Source of the DNA: Silene latifolia
Lineage: Eukaryota; Streptophyta; Magnoliopsida; Caryophyllales; Caryophyllaceae
Assembly (NCBI RefSeq): GCF_048544455.1
Contig: NC_133537.1
Coordinates: forward strand, 149,460,058-149,524,057
Direction: 5' to 3'
Length of the DNA: 64,000 nucleotides
Shown here piece by piece: positions 23,572 through 35,157 of the stretch (positions are counted from its first letter, which is position 1; each line of letters begins with the position of its first letter). A program made the translations under genes and the position numbers. Under the pieces are notes generated by a model. That model did no database searches, was not told the origin of the DNA, and saw only the letters and a program-made list of their open reading frames with translations.

Positions 23572-23829
23572 CTTCCTCCATTCAACTTCACTCTACCACT
23601 TTCTTTTTTCACGTTTGCCAACGCATGTTTTACGCGCTAAATATCGTTAGCTACTTATTTGAAAAAATTATAAAAGTTAGATATTTTTAATGTACTCGTA
23701 AAGACGAATCAAACAAAATTCCACATGAATATATTTCCACTTACGTATCGAGAGAAAATCGAAATTGAATACACAGTTGTGAATAGTGTACAAAAGTGAA
23801 ATATGTAGAGTGGAGTTGAATGGAGGAAG
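23572..23829. mobile_element. Stowaway-like MITE
   Basis: 258 bp with 25-bp inverted ends beginning CTTCCTCCATTCAAC (one mismatch between the arms), flanked by TA on both sides (23570-23571 and 23830-23831). The size, TA duplication and CTYCCTCC end fit the Stowaway group mobilised by Tc1/mariner transposases. It sits in the copia leader. Confidence 0.85.
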
Positions 23830-23831
23830 TA

Positions 23832-25003
23832 ATTTATAAAAACTCAAAAATTGTGTTAGAAGAGGTTTTAGGACGAAATTTTTGGGACATGCATACCTAC
23901 CGATGTTAAAAGGTTTGTGGTTAAGTTTGGTGATTTACGAAGTTATTTTGCTATTTTTAATGATTTTTGGTAGAAAACCGAGTCAAAATGCCGTATTTTA
24001 GTTAACAAATTGACTAAAAATAGTTAAAAGTTGATTCGGTCCATGAAATTTTTATGGTATTTCATGCATGATTTCTAATGATTGTATGCAAAAGGTTGAA
24101 GGCTGGTTCGAATTTTTTGCATGTTTATTGATTTTATGAGATAAAAGTCGATAAAAGTGAAATAAATTTAATCATAATTTTGAAACAATTGATTCTGCCC
24201 TTGATAAATTTATGTACATTTAAACATATTATTTAAATATTAAAAGTGAATTTTAATATGTGTTTTCACCTAGTTTTGATGTTTATTGGTTTTAGTGGTT
24301 AAAAACCGATAAATATCGATCTTTTTCTTCATAAAATTTATCTAGAATTTTTGGGTAATTTTTCTGACATTTTGGTGTTCTTGGGAGTGTTCCAGAATAC
24401 TCAAAATTTTTGTTTCAAATTTTTGGGTAAGTTTTCAATTATTTTGGATTTTTACTTAAATATTATGATTTTACCGATTAAATTAGCAAAATATCACCAA
24501 ATCAAACTAATTATTTATCATAAAATTAATAAGGACTAATTTTGAGGTTCAAAACATTTTGGACAATTATTTTGGACTTAAATGAGATTTAAGAGTTGAT
24601 TATTGATTTTTAAATATTAAAAATCGATTAAATCCACAAAAACCGAGATGGATACCAACGATTGATAGATAGGGCGATTTTGGCATTATTTTACAGCATT
24701 TTAAGCATATTTATTTAAGTTGAATGAATTATTATCATTTATTTAAAGTATTTATCTTATTGTACCTAGTATGGCCTAGTTTAATTTTAATCGTTATTAC
24801 CCGAATGGAATGGGAATATCGATTTGTTTGTAATTAAATACGATCTCGTATCGTCGGTTTGTAATTAATTAATAGTTTTATTTATTTTATTAATTAATGT
24901 ATAATAGGAATAGCTATGTAACTTAAATTGTAATAGTTATTCTTACCGGAGTTTCCAAAAGACGGATTACATCGAGACGGAGTCTATTTTTGGAAGGTGT
25001 TCC
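23832..25003 (+). other. copia leader, non-coding
   Basis: AT-rich. No supported gene. It ends with GTTCC at 24999-25003, the TSD of the nested Athila element. Confidence 0.6.
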
Positions 25004-26400
25004 TGACACGGCTGTCGCGTACCTGTCAAAAATAACCAACTGGCTCTAACTAATATAGCTAGGGAAGTCGGGTCGAATCCACAGAGAGGTAGGAAATTGT
25101 CGGCTAAATCTAAGTTCGTCAAGGTAACCAAATTGGGGGTTTATAAAATGTGATTCCTAAACTAAAGAGAATAAGGGAAAGAGAAATAAGAGGAAGGAAT
25201 TTAACAGATAAAGAAGAACAGCTAAGACAATCGGTTCACCATAATCATCCGGTCAAGTAATCTAGGTCCCAGGTCAATGCAATACGGTCTAAGGGGGTAG
25301 CGAACGTCACCTTTCGGTCCTTAATTCACCCTAAAGTGTAAACAGCTTAACTTTCGCCCTCACTGCAATACTCTATTGTTCGCTACTAGTCTACCTTTTC
25401 CAACCTTTCGGTCCAGGTCAAGGATCACTAAGAATTAAGGGTCTAATTGCGTCGACTCAATTAGGCAATTACAATTAATTGTAGCATTTAACCAACAAAG
25501 ACAGTACCAGCATTAACCTAATAAATCGATTACTCTCCCTTCATATTATGGATCCCCTATAGTCTTAGCATAGGGAAATTAGCTACTCATAATCATCGAA
25601 TTAACAATGACAACAACCAGATAATTAAAACTAAGCATGATGATAAAACTAAAGGATTGAAAGGAACGATTATGATAACAATAAAGGGAAGAAAGAAATC
25701 CAGCAGTGATTAAGAATTAAGGGATTAAAAAGAATGATAATACCGATCGTATCTCAAATCCGAGTAAAGGAAGCAAAAATCCAAAGAACAGTGGCAAGAA
25801 CTAGAGTAAAAACAACGTGGGAGGGGAAGCAGAGCCGAGTAACGTAGTTACTCTTTCAGTCTTATACTAAAACCTAATCTATGGACTAATTACAAAAGCC
25901 CATAAGTAATTTAGGCGGAATTTGACTAAAACACAAGAAACCATTCGATCGAGTAGATTACTACTGCTCGATCGAACAAGTCATCGCCAAACCACTCGAT
26001 CGAGTGGAAATAACCCACTCGATCGAGCACCTCTTGCAAAAATCCTCGATGGGCTCCTTAAACTGGTCGATCGACCAGTCTTAAGTACATAAAGCATTCG
26101 ATCGAATAGTGAACCACTCGATCGAGCTATATAGGCACGTTACACCTTGAATTGCTTCCCGAACTCAGCTCACGCGTCTTCCAAGTGTTAGATATCCAAG
26201 CTCCGGCTCCTTATTTTCCATGAATGCATACAATTGGGACAATTAAGGCTCGATTTAGCTCCTCTTTGGTCAATTCCTGCAAATTACAAATAACGGACCA
26301 AAGTAGAATATTCGGGGGTATTTGTAGCCAGATGCTACATAAAAAGCACAGAAATGCATGTAAAAATGAGGTGAAAACCTTATATAAAAGACACGCATCA
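25004..26400 (-). repeat. Athila 3' LTR
   Basis: 1397 bp, a direct repeat of 33169-34564. It carries seven TCGATCGA words at 25945-26127. Confidence 0.9.
25945..26127. repeat. TCGATCGA palindrome cluster in the Athila LTR (copy at 34109-34290)
   Basis: Seven exact TCGATCGA words in about 180 bp, most extended to CTCGATCGAG, GGTCGATCGACC or TTCGATCGAA, so the flanking bases are also symmetric. Spacers are unlike each other. Confidence 0.85.
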
Positions 26401-26420
26401 AATCTCCCCAAACCAAACCT
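26401..26420 (-). other. Athila polypurine tract
   Basis: Minus-strand GGTTTGGTTTGGGGAGATT directly before the 3' LTR. Confidence 0.75.
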
Positions 26421-28512
26421 TTGCTTGTCCCCAAGCAAATATGAACGCAACTAAGGGTGAACAATGGAACGGGACCAACACATCGGCTACAAATCATCCA
26501 CTAGAACCAATTTAATGCGATAACATGACAAAGTGGCAGTGAAAAGTGCAAACGAGTTAAATTAATGTTTCAAACTTACTGAACCGTCGACCTTGCAAGA
26601 CTCAAAAGATATCGGACTCTCGCGGGTCGCTCGTCACTCAAAATCAGGCATAAGGTGAGTATATATGTGAAAGATAGGAAGAAATCAGACACTCACCTAA
26701 CTCGACCTATAAGAACATGCATGCAGTTAACATGAATAAAGTCTCTACAACCGTACATATGCATTCCAACCATACTAATGACCAAGACACGTGCCGAGGA
26801 CTTACATTTGGGTAAGTGAGATAATGGGTAAGAAGGGGCTAAAATGAATTTGGATATGTGGGGTTAATAGCCAGGCTAGCAACGACGGATCCAAATATAA
26901 ACTGCATCCCAACTTCGTACTCATGACAGCAAGATAAAACGGTGCAAAATTATGCATTAAACTCACAAAACACCAAAAATCGTCAACTCCCCATAAAATA
27001 TAGATAAGACATGGGAGTGTGAATCATTGTACAATTCTCATTCTTTTTCATTTTTGATTTTTTTCTTCATTTTCCATTTTTTTTTCTTTTCTTTTTCGCA
27101 TTTTTTCGTTCTCTTTTTTTTTTCAATTCAACATTTTTTTTTCTTTTTTTCTTTCCCTTCAATTCTTCCACCATCTTCTGAAATCAGATACAATAACCAT
27201 ATTGCAATAAAACATTCCAAGAACTACTCGTTACTAGCTCAGCTAGGGTAGGAAGTATTATAGAAAGTAGTTGATAGGACAAAAGGGGCAATTTGGCTAT
27301 GTGAGGCTCATGGGTAGAATGAAATAAAGGGGACTGCCTCTCCTAACACGTGTCACCATCCACAGACCGAATGCATACAGGTATTAAGAAGACTAGACTC
27401 ATGCTTATACAAATTGATGTTACATGTCTTAAAGAGAGTACTACTCACATCCTAAATGAAACCGGTCATGAATGTCACCAGTTTAAAAAGCTCTAACCTC
27501 AGAATGTAATGTAGCTTGTCGACATAATGAATCAAGTCTATTCGTTCAGATAAGGGAGAAACAAAAACTCGTAGATTATGCACATAATCACGCCAACTAA
27601 ATGTCAAGAATATGCAGGGCTCAAGTAAGGGTTCAAAGTAGCGTCAATGTTCAAACGTTCTGACCCAAAATTAAACGTGAAATTTGAAAATTTTTGAAAT
27701 TTTATATGATTTTTTGAAGTAAAACAAACAACAATGTATGCGGAAATAATAAATATGGAAGCAGAAATGCAAGAAAACATGCAGACACAGATATGGATGC
27801 ATACCTCCCCAAACCAAACCGTACAATGCCCTCATTATACCAAAAATAAGGAAAGAAATGCAAACTGAAGGGAAAAGGAGAGGTGGAGTTGGAAAACTTA
27901 CAAAACGTCGTAAGGAATGACCTCCCCAAACCGACCATGAACGTGGGAGGTCAAAGAAAGTCGAGCAGTAGCTCCATAGACGTAAAACAACAGCTGGGAG
28001 TCGAAATCACTCGACTGAGCTCTTGAAACAGCTCGATCGAGTGAACCAGTGCATTGGAAGGGCTCGATCGAATGAAAAACCACTCGATCGAGTAGGAGTG
28101 AGTCAGGTTCTGGTCGATCGAGGAGAATATCACTCGATCGAGTGAAAGCTGCCTCAGAAAGTGCTCGATCGAGCACAATATCATTCGATCGAGTACTTTG
28201 ACCTGCAACATACGCAATAAAAGCAAGGAAATACATGGGAAGTTCATAAAACAGCGTCTAAAGTTCAACGTAAAGCTAAAGAAAAATAAATAGTTCAACA
28301 GATGTACAATAAAACAGTCCGGGCTGCCTCCCGGAGAGCGCTGGTTTAAGAGGTCCCGCACGACCTTTCTGGCATCAATTAACTGGCGCGTCGAGCTCGT
28401 CGAAGCGCAAGACTTCAACGCGATTGTCCGCTTCAGTCGCCTCGTGGTAATGCTTCACATATTGGCCATTCACCTTGAATCTACGCCCCTCGGAATCTTC
28501 AAGCTCCACAGA
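26421..28512 (-). other. Athila region between integrase and 3' LTR, non-coding
   Basis: Autonomous Athila elements often have an envelope-like ORF here; I see no membrane protein or other supported gene. It contains a T-rich tract (27045-27160) and a second cluster of seven TCGATCGA words at 28033-28192. Confidence 0.55.
28033..28192. repeat. TCGATCGA palindrome cluster, internal 3' side
   Basis: Seven words in 160 bp, for example CACTCGATCGAGTG and GTGCTCGATCGAGCAC, whose symmetry extends to 14 and 16 bp. Confidence 0.85.
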
Positions 28513-31327
28513 TCAAAATTTGGTAACAGCTGTCACCGTATAGGGACCACTCCATCTGGACTTCAGCTTGCCAGGAAATAGTCTCAACCGGGCATTAAAC
28601 AGAAGCACCTTTTGCCCAACATGGAACTCCCGAGGTAGGATTCGCTTGTCATGCCATCTCTTTGTCTTTTCTTTGTAAATCCGCGAGCTGTCATAGGCGT
28701 TAAGCCTAAACTCCTCCAATTCATCTAGCTGCAAAAGACGATTCTGACAACACAACTTAGGATCATAATTAAGCTCACGAATTGCCCACCAGTCCTTACA
28801 TTCCAATTCGACAGGTAAGTGACACGATTTCCCATAAACTAGCCTATAAGGTGATGCACCAATTGGTGTCTTAAAGGCAGTTCTATAAGCCCATAATGTG
28901 TCATCTAGCTTAAGACTCTAGTCCTTCCGTGATTTAGAAACTACCTTAGACAAGATCTCTTTCAACTCGCGATTAGAGATCTCTACCTGACCACTAGTTT
29001 GGGGATGATACCCCAAACCACGCCGGTGTTGGACACCAACTCTAGACAGTATGGAAGTTAGTTTCTTTTCTTTGAAGTGCATCCCCCCATCACTAATGAC
29101 GACCCTAGGGACACCAAAACGGGGGAATATGATCTTTTTAAACATCTTTATCACGGTCTTAGCATCACAATGGGGTGAAGCAATTGCCTCAACCCATTTT
29201 GACACATAGTCTCTGACTACTAAGATGTACTGTTACCTTTTTTCGGATGGGAACGGTCCTTGGAAATCAATGCCCCAGGACATCGAAAACCTCAACCTCT
29301 AGGATGCCGTTTTGTGGCATCTCATGTCTCTTTGAAATGTTCCCTGATCGTTGGCAAGCGTCACAAGCTGAAACAAAAGACTTAGCGTCGAAACAAAGAA
29401 GGCCGGTAAAAACGGATGAAGTACCTTAGCCACGGTGCGCGATGGACCGTGGTGACCACCATATGAAGAGGAGTGACGGCCTTCCAGGACTATTTTGGTT
29501 TCCCACTGCGGAATACACCGTCTGTAGAGACCGTCTGCACATTCCTTAAACAAGTAAGGATCGTCCCCGGAAATCGCTTAGCGTTCTACGTAAAACGCTT
29601 CTTTTTCGATGAGAAAGGTCGGCGGCGCTTGCCATCGCGACAACGAAGTTAGCTATATCTGCATACCAAGGTTCTTGGTTAACAATAGATGATATAGCAG
29701 CAATCAAAGTATCGTCAGGAAATGAATCATAAATAGGTAGAGAATCTTCCCCTTCTTGTCGCATCGATCGCGACAAGTGATCGCCACAACGTTCTCGGCT
29801 CCTTTCTTATCCTTAATCCGAAAATCAAACTCTGAAGAAGGAGTATCCATCTCAAGAGTCGTGGTTTAGCCTCCTTCTTAGCAAGGAGATGCCTCAAAGC
29901 TGCATGGTCGGAAAAAAAAGAACTAACCGACCCAACTAAATAAGTACGAAACTTCTAAGGCATAAACTACATTCTAATGACTCCTTCTCGGTGGTAGTGT
30001 ACTTCACTTGAGCCTCATCCAGAGTTCGGTTCGCATAGTAGATAGCGTTCAAGGCTTTGTCTTTCCTCTGGCCAAGCACCGCTCTTAGTGCATAGTCACT
30101 CGCATCACGCATGATCTCAAACGGCAAGTCCCGGTTGGGAGGTTGTATGATTGGCGCAGAGACTAAAGCCTGCTTTAACTGTTAAAAGCGAGAAAGACAA
30201 GCATCGATAAACAAAAAGGGGCATCCTGAAGCAAAGAATCGTGTAAGTGGTTTAGCAATTTTGGAGAAATCCTTGATAAACCGGCGATAAAAGCAGGCGT
30301 GACCAAGGAAGCTCCTCATCCCCTTAACATTAACGGGAGGTGGCAATTCTTGAATCACTTCCACCTTCGCTTTATCAACTTCTATTCCCCTATCAAAACT
30401 AAGTGCCCTAAGACAACTCCCTCGTTGACCATGAAGTGGCACTTCTCCCGATTCAAACACGAGATTAACCTCAATACAAAACGCAACACTTTCTCAAGGT
30501 TAGACAGACGATCGGAAAAATCACTTCCATATACACTTGAAATCATCCATAAAAACTTCCATGATAGACTCAATATACTCTGAAATATCCCCATCATACA
30601 CCTTTGGAAGTTGGCAGGGGCATTGCACAAACCAAAAGGCATTCTGCGATACACAAAAACGCCCTTAGGACAGGTAAATGTAGTCTTAGCCGATCGTGCA
30701 GGTGGATAGGGATCTGAAAGAACCCCGAATGCCCGTCTAAATAGCGAGAAAAATTTATGAGAAGCTAACCTTTCTACCATTTGATCAATAAAAGGAAGGG
30801 GGAAGTGATCTTTCTTGGTGGCGGCATTGCATCTGTAATCTATGCACATCTCGCCAACAGTCACTACTCGAGTAGGTATTAATTCATTCTTCTCATTCTT
30901 AACTAAAGTTGTCCCTCCTTTCTTCGGGACCACATCTTGGACTCACCCATCTAGAATTACCGACGGAGAATAAATAATACCCGCATCTAACACTTCATTA
31001 CCTCAGCCATCACAACATCCCGCATCTTCGGTTCGCCCGGCGCCGACCCCGCTCGCAAGGTTTGTGATCCTCCTCAGCCTCTATCCTGTGCATACAAATA
31101 TCGGGACTAATCCCCGTGATATCGTCCAGTGAATAGCCCATTGCCTTCCTGTTTTTCTTAAGTACAGCTAACAAAGAGGTAAGCTGATCATCACTAAGCT
31201 TGGCACTAACAATGATTGGATATTGCTCTGTATCGTCTAAGAAGGCATATTTAAGATGAGAAGGGAGAGGCTTACGTTCCGGTACCTTTACCTCAATGGA
31301 GCAAAGAGTGCTAATCATTTGTTCCAC
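28513..31327 (-). pseudogene. Athila pol: RT, RNase H, integrase (frameshifted)
   Basis: Copies the element RNA to DNA and inserts it. Reading leftwards from 31327: a pre-RT part (PLPSHLKYAFLDD...GISPDICMHRI), RT fingers and palm (MCIDYRCNAATKKDHFPLPF, RRMPFGLCNAPANFQRCMM), the FMDDF catalytic motif in another frame near 30540, the connection (VKGMRSFLGHACFYRRFIKDF), RNase H start (DASDYALRAVLGQRK near 30110), the integrase zinc-binding part (about 29550-29450), and the DDE core with WGID near 29270, SDGG near 29095 and an E in GQVEISNRELKE near 28975. The C-terminal part ([17 protein letters not shown]...LKSRWSGPY) ends near 28513. Several frameshifts and stops separate the pieces, so no active polyprotein can be made. 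Confidence 0.85.
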
Positions 31328-31482
31328 CTATTCTCCCTCATGCTCATCTAAATCATCAACAAGCAAATCCAACGCGCAGTCGTCATCGTCGTCTGGGCTA
31401 TCTAGCACACTCATCAAAAAGCATAAGAGCTTCTAGTGGGTCCTTCATAAAAGAACCCGACCAGAAGTCATAAATAGACTCG

Positions 31483-32232
31483 TCAATGATATCGACCAAA
31501 TAGCAAGTGTCCTCTATCATTGGGTGGGCTAAAAATCTTGGGCAAACTGAATGTGATAGCGTCATCCCCTACTGCAAGAGTCAGACGCCCTTGTCTGACA
31601 TCAATAACAGCCCTAGCTGTACAAAGGAATGGTCTTCCTAAGATAATTTGGGTCCGAGTGTCCTCAGCTATATCCAAAACAATGAAATCTACTGGGATGT
31701 AGAGCTTGCCTATTTTCACAAGCACGTCCTCTAAGACACCTAAGGGCCTCCTAACAGATCTATCAGCCATCTGTAGGGTAATGTTAGTCACTTTGAAATG
31801 ACTCATCTTCAGTTTCTTGCAGAAAGGAAGGGGCATGACACTGACACTGGCACCTAAATCGCAAAGGGCCTTATCAATAACCATATTGCCTATGACACAG
31901 GTAATAGAAAAGCTGCCTGGGTCTTTCATTTTTGGAGGGGCCTTATACAACAGCAAATTACTAGACTCTTCCATAAATGAAATCGTCTCAAATTCACTCA
32001 AATTTCTCTTACGCGTCACAATATCTTTCATAGACTTAGCGTAAGTGGGTACTTGAGTAACAAATTCGGAAAAGGGGACAGTTACCTGGAGGTTCTTCAC
32101 GATGTCCACAAACTTACCGTACTGCTGCTCGATTTTCGCGTCCTTCAGACGACTTGGGAAGGGTACCCTGGTAGCGATGAGTGCCCTCGCAACCTTTTCT
32201 TTACCCTTATCAATGCGTGAGCGTCTCCACAA
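31483..32232 (-). CDS. Athila aspartic protease region of gag-pro (open frame)
   Basis: A 249-residue open frame. The N-terminal half has the Athila linker VPFPSRLKDAKIEQQYGKF...QVPTYAKSMKDI. The protease follows: ALCDLGASVSVMPLPFCKKL holds the active-site D in the DLGAS form typical of Athila, and IILGRPFLCTARAVID is the flap/C-terminal motif. It processes the polyprotein in the viral-like particle. The likely native start lies upstream in gag, so the Met at 32232 is only the first in the surviving frame. The frame ends before the RT pieces begin. Confidence 0.8.
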   Translation of the reverse strand: MWRRSRIDKGKEKVARALIATRVPFPSRLKDAKIEQQYGKFVDIVKNLQVTVPFSEFVTQVPTYAKSMKDIVTRKRNLSEFETISFMEESSNLLLYKAPPKMKDPGSFSITCVIGNMVIDKALCDLGASVSVMPLPFCKKLKMSHFKVTNITLQMADRSVRRPLGVLEDVLVKIGKLYIPVDFIVLDIAEDTRTQIILGRPFLCTARAVIDVRQGRLTLAVGDDAITFSLPKIFSPPNDRGHLLFGRYH

Positions 32233-32299
32233 AGAGGGGAAGATGACACGGTGGCGGTATTAGATAGTAAATTAGAATCCCCGCCACTTAAAAATCTTT

Positions 32300-32535
32300 G
32301 GATCGAGTACTTTTATCGATCGATCGACCAATTGCCTTTCTGTATCACTCGATCGACCATGTTTATCACTCGATCGGGTGATTTCTTCAAACATAGTTAC
32401 TCGATCGAGTAAGATTGTCACTTTCGATCGACCAACTTGGAATTCAAGCGCTTCTCGATCGACCACCATTTTCACTCGATCGAGTGATAGGATGGTTTAA
32501 ACTGCTCGATCGAGTAGAAAAGTCACTCGATCAGT
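32300..32535. repeat. TCGATCGA palindrome cluster between gag remnant and protease
   Basis: About eight TCGATCGA words (two overlapping near 32316) plus variants TCGATCGG and TCGATCAG. They lie in a non-coding stretch where gag-pro should be continuous, so this block looks inserted or substituted. Confidence 0.8.
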
Positions 32536-32639
32536 GGTTACCAAGACACGCAACAAGTATTTCCTTCAAAAACTCGTCTAAATCATCATCCGAGTTATCG
32601 TCAGCTATCAAAACCTCGTCTTCTTCATGAGTAAGGTCA

Positions 32640-33060
32640 TTTTGGAAATTCGTTGACCTTTTGGATCGCAAATTGGAAGAAGCTTGGCTTGGTGCTGTCG
32701 CGAGTGTTAATGCGCGACTTGTTCTTTCAATTCCGATATAACCGTTTGATTACGTGACATCTTTGACATACTCAACATGATGGATTTTAATTTGGCAATT
32801 TCTTCTCTTGCGAAGGAGAGAGACTGTGGTAATCTTGGCGTAGAAGGGGTAGAATCATTCTTGATTTCTTCATACAGCTGGGAGAAAGGAACTCCCTGCT
32901 TGTATTTCTAGTAGGCAAGAACGCGCTCAACACTTTCCATGCATAAGATAGGATCATGCCCTTCCGTGCCACATCTACCACATGGCTCTTTATGCTCCGT
33001 AATAGTAGGCATCTTGGCAAATAACTTCCAAAGCAACAACTAACCTGCAAACTAATCAAA
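32640..33060 (-). pseudogene. Athila gag C-terminal remnant with zinc knuckle
   Basis: On the minus strand near 33000-32940 I read CGRCGTEGHDPILC, a CX2CX4HX4C zinc knuckle that binds the element RNA. Then comes a helical stretch including SFAREEIAKLKSIMLSMSKM. Only about 110 bp separates it from the primer site, so the gag N-terminus and capsid are missing. Stops interrupt the rest. Confidence 0.65.
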
Positions 33061-33145
33061 ACTTCGCAGAAATGAGATCAGCCTCAAGGAATGAATTCCT
33101 TGAGACGAGGGACAAATTTAATTAAAGCAACAAGCTTGCGCCATC

Positions 33146-33163
33146 TCCCCGGCAACGGCGCCA
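33146..33163 (-). other. Athila primer binding site (tRNA-Asp type)
   Basis: Minus-strand TGGCGCCGTTGCCGGGGA, the usual Athila-type primer site, five bases from the LTR end. Confidence 0.9.
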
Positions 33164-33168
33164 AAATT

Positions 33169-34564
33169 TGATTTACTATCGCGTACACTGTCAAAAATAA
33201 CCAACCGGCTCTAACTAATATAGCTAGGGAAGTCGGGTCGAATCCACAGAGAGGTAGGAAATTGTCGGCTAAATCTAAGTTCGTCAAGGTAACCAAATTG
33301 GGGGTTTATAAAATGTGATTCCTAAACTAAAGAGAATAAGGGAAAGAGAAATAAGAGGAAGGAATTTAACAGATAAAGAAGAACAGCTAAGACAATCGGT
33401 TCACCATAATCATCCGGTCAAGTAATCTAGGTCCCAGGTCAATGCAATACGGTCTAAGGGGTAGCGAACGTCACCTTTCGGTCCTTAATTCACCCTAAAG
33501 TGTAAACAGCTTAACTTTCGCCCTCACTGCAATACTCTATTGTTCGCTACTAGTCTACCTTTTCCAACCTTTCGGTCCAGGTCAAGGATCACTAAGAATT
33601 AAGGGTCTAATTGCGTCGACTCAATTAGGTAATTACAATTAATTGTAGCATTTAACCAACAAAGACAGTACCAGCATTAACCTAATAAATCGATTACTCT
33701 CCCTTCATATTATGGATCCCCTATAGTCTTAGCATAGGGAAATTAGCTACTCATAATCATCGAATTAACAATGACAACAACCAGATAGTTAAAACTAAGC
33801 ATGATGATAAAACTAAAGGATTGAAAGGAACGATTATGATAACAATAAAGGGAAGAAAGAAATCCAGCAGTGATTAAGAATTAAGGGATTAAAAAGAATG
33901 ATAATACCGATCGTATCTCAAATCCGAGTAAAGGAAGCAAAAATCCAAAGAACAGTGGCAAGAACTAGAGTAAAAACAACGTGAGAGGGGAAGCAGAGCC
34001 GAGTAACGTAGTTACTCTTTCAGTCTTATACTAAAACCTAATCTATGGACTAATTACAAAAGCCCATAAGTAATTTAGGCGGAATTGGACTAAAACACAA
34101 GAAACCATTCGATCGAGTAGATTACTACTGCTCGATCGAACAAGTCATCGCCAAACCACTCGATCGAGTGGAAATAACCCACTCGATCGAGCACCTCTTG
34201 CAAAACTCCTCGATGGGCTCCTTAAACTGGTCGATCGACCAGTCTTAAGTACATAAAGCATTCGATCGAATAGTGAACCACTCGATCGAGCTATATAGGC
34301 ACGTTACACCTTGAATTGCTTCCCGAACTCAGCTCACGCGTCTTCCAAGTGTTAGATATCCAAGCTCCGGCTCCTTATTTTCCATGAATGCATACAATTG
34401 GGACAATTAAGGCTCGATTTAGCTCCTCTTCGGTCAATTCCTGCAAATTACAAATAACGGACCAAAGTAGAATATTCGGGGGTATTTGTAGCCAGATGCT
34501 ACATAAAAAGCACAGAAATGCGTGTAAAAATGAGGTGAAAACCTTATATAAAAGACACGCATCA
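33169..34564 (-). repeat. Athila 5' LTR
   Basis: 1396 bp, a near-identical copy of 25004-26400. The outer ends differ: TGATTTACTATCGCG here against TGACACGGCTGTCGCG at 25004. Confidence 0.9.
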
Positions 34565-34569
34565 GTTCC

Positions 34570-35157
34570 AAATCCCACAAGAAGGAGCCACTTATGGAAT
34601 GAAGAGGCAAGGGACCAAGGTGTTGGTTTCCGAAATGTAATAGACTAGTTTTTATTAACTAGGTGGCCATACTAGGATTTATTTATATGCTTACTTATTT
34701 GCTTGTTTTATTTTCGCGCATGACAAAATCGCCACTCACATGCATTTTTTTTTATTTTCGCAGTTGTCAATTCACGTCATTTACATTCACCGAATTAATT
34801 CACTTTTAAGGAATTTATGACTAAATTGACAAGATCTCTCACATAACTAAAATTGAGATTAGCCTTACCAATTTGTAACACCTATGAATCTCTTGTTCAT
34901 TAGAGCCACGCTCGCCCAAGCGGGGTGATCTCTTTTTACCTTGGGTAATTAGGGTGGTAAACGGTTATCACACGCTAAAATTGGTTGGACTCAACGGGAT
35001 ATAAGACGGTCTTGTGTTCCGGGGCTAGTAGATGGATTTAAGGAAATTCGTCGACCAAGAGTTCTAAATGCTAAAACTTGTTAAACATGTTTTTACAAGT
35101 AATTTTTAAAATAATGGATGTTAATTTTTCCTTTTTGTTGTAGCATTTTAATTCGCA
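34570..35157 (+). other. copia leader, second part
   Basis: Non-coding stretch after the nested Athila element, ending in the gag ATG context TTCGCAATGGCAACTTC. Confidence 0.6.

Larger units (their letters stand above)
25004..34564 (-). mobile_element. Athila-clade Ty3/gypsy retrotransposon, degenerate coding region
   Basis: A 9.56-kb minus-strand element with LTRs 25004-26400 and 33169-34564, perfect TSD gttcc (24999-25003 and 34565-34569), LTR ends TGATGCGTGTC...TGTCA, primer site TGGCGCCGTTGCCGGGGA at 33146-33163 and a polypurine tract at 26401. It has a zinc knuckle, protease, RT, RNase H and integrase, all broken except protease. The gag capsid is missing. The LTRs differ at only about ten positions by eye, so the insertion is young while the coding region is badly decayed. 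Confidence 0.9.

Noticed and set aside
26421..28512. Envelope-like gene expected in Athila after integrase
   Set aside because: No signal peptide, membrane segment or long frame is visible; the short frames cross word clusters and T-rich tracts.
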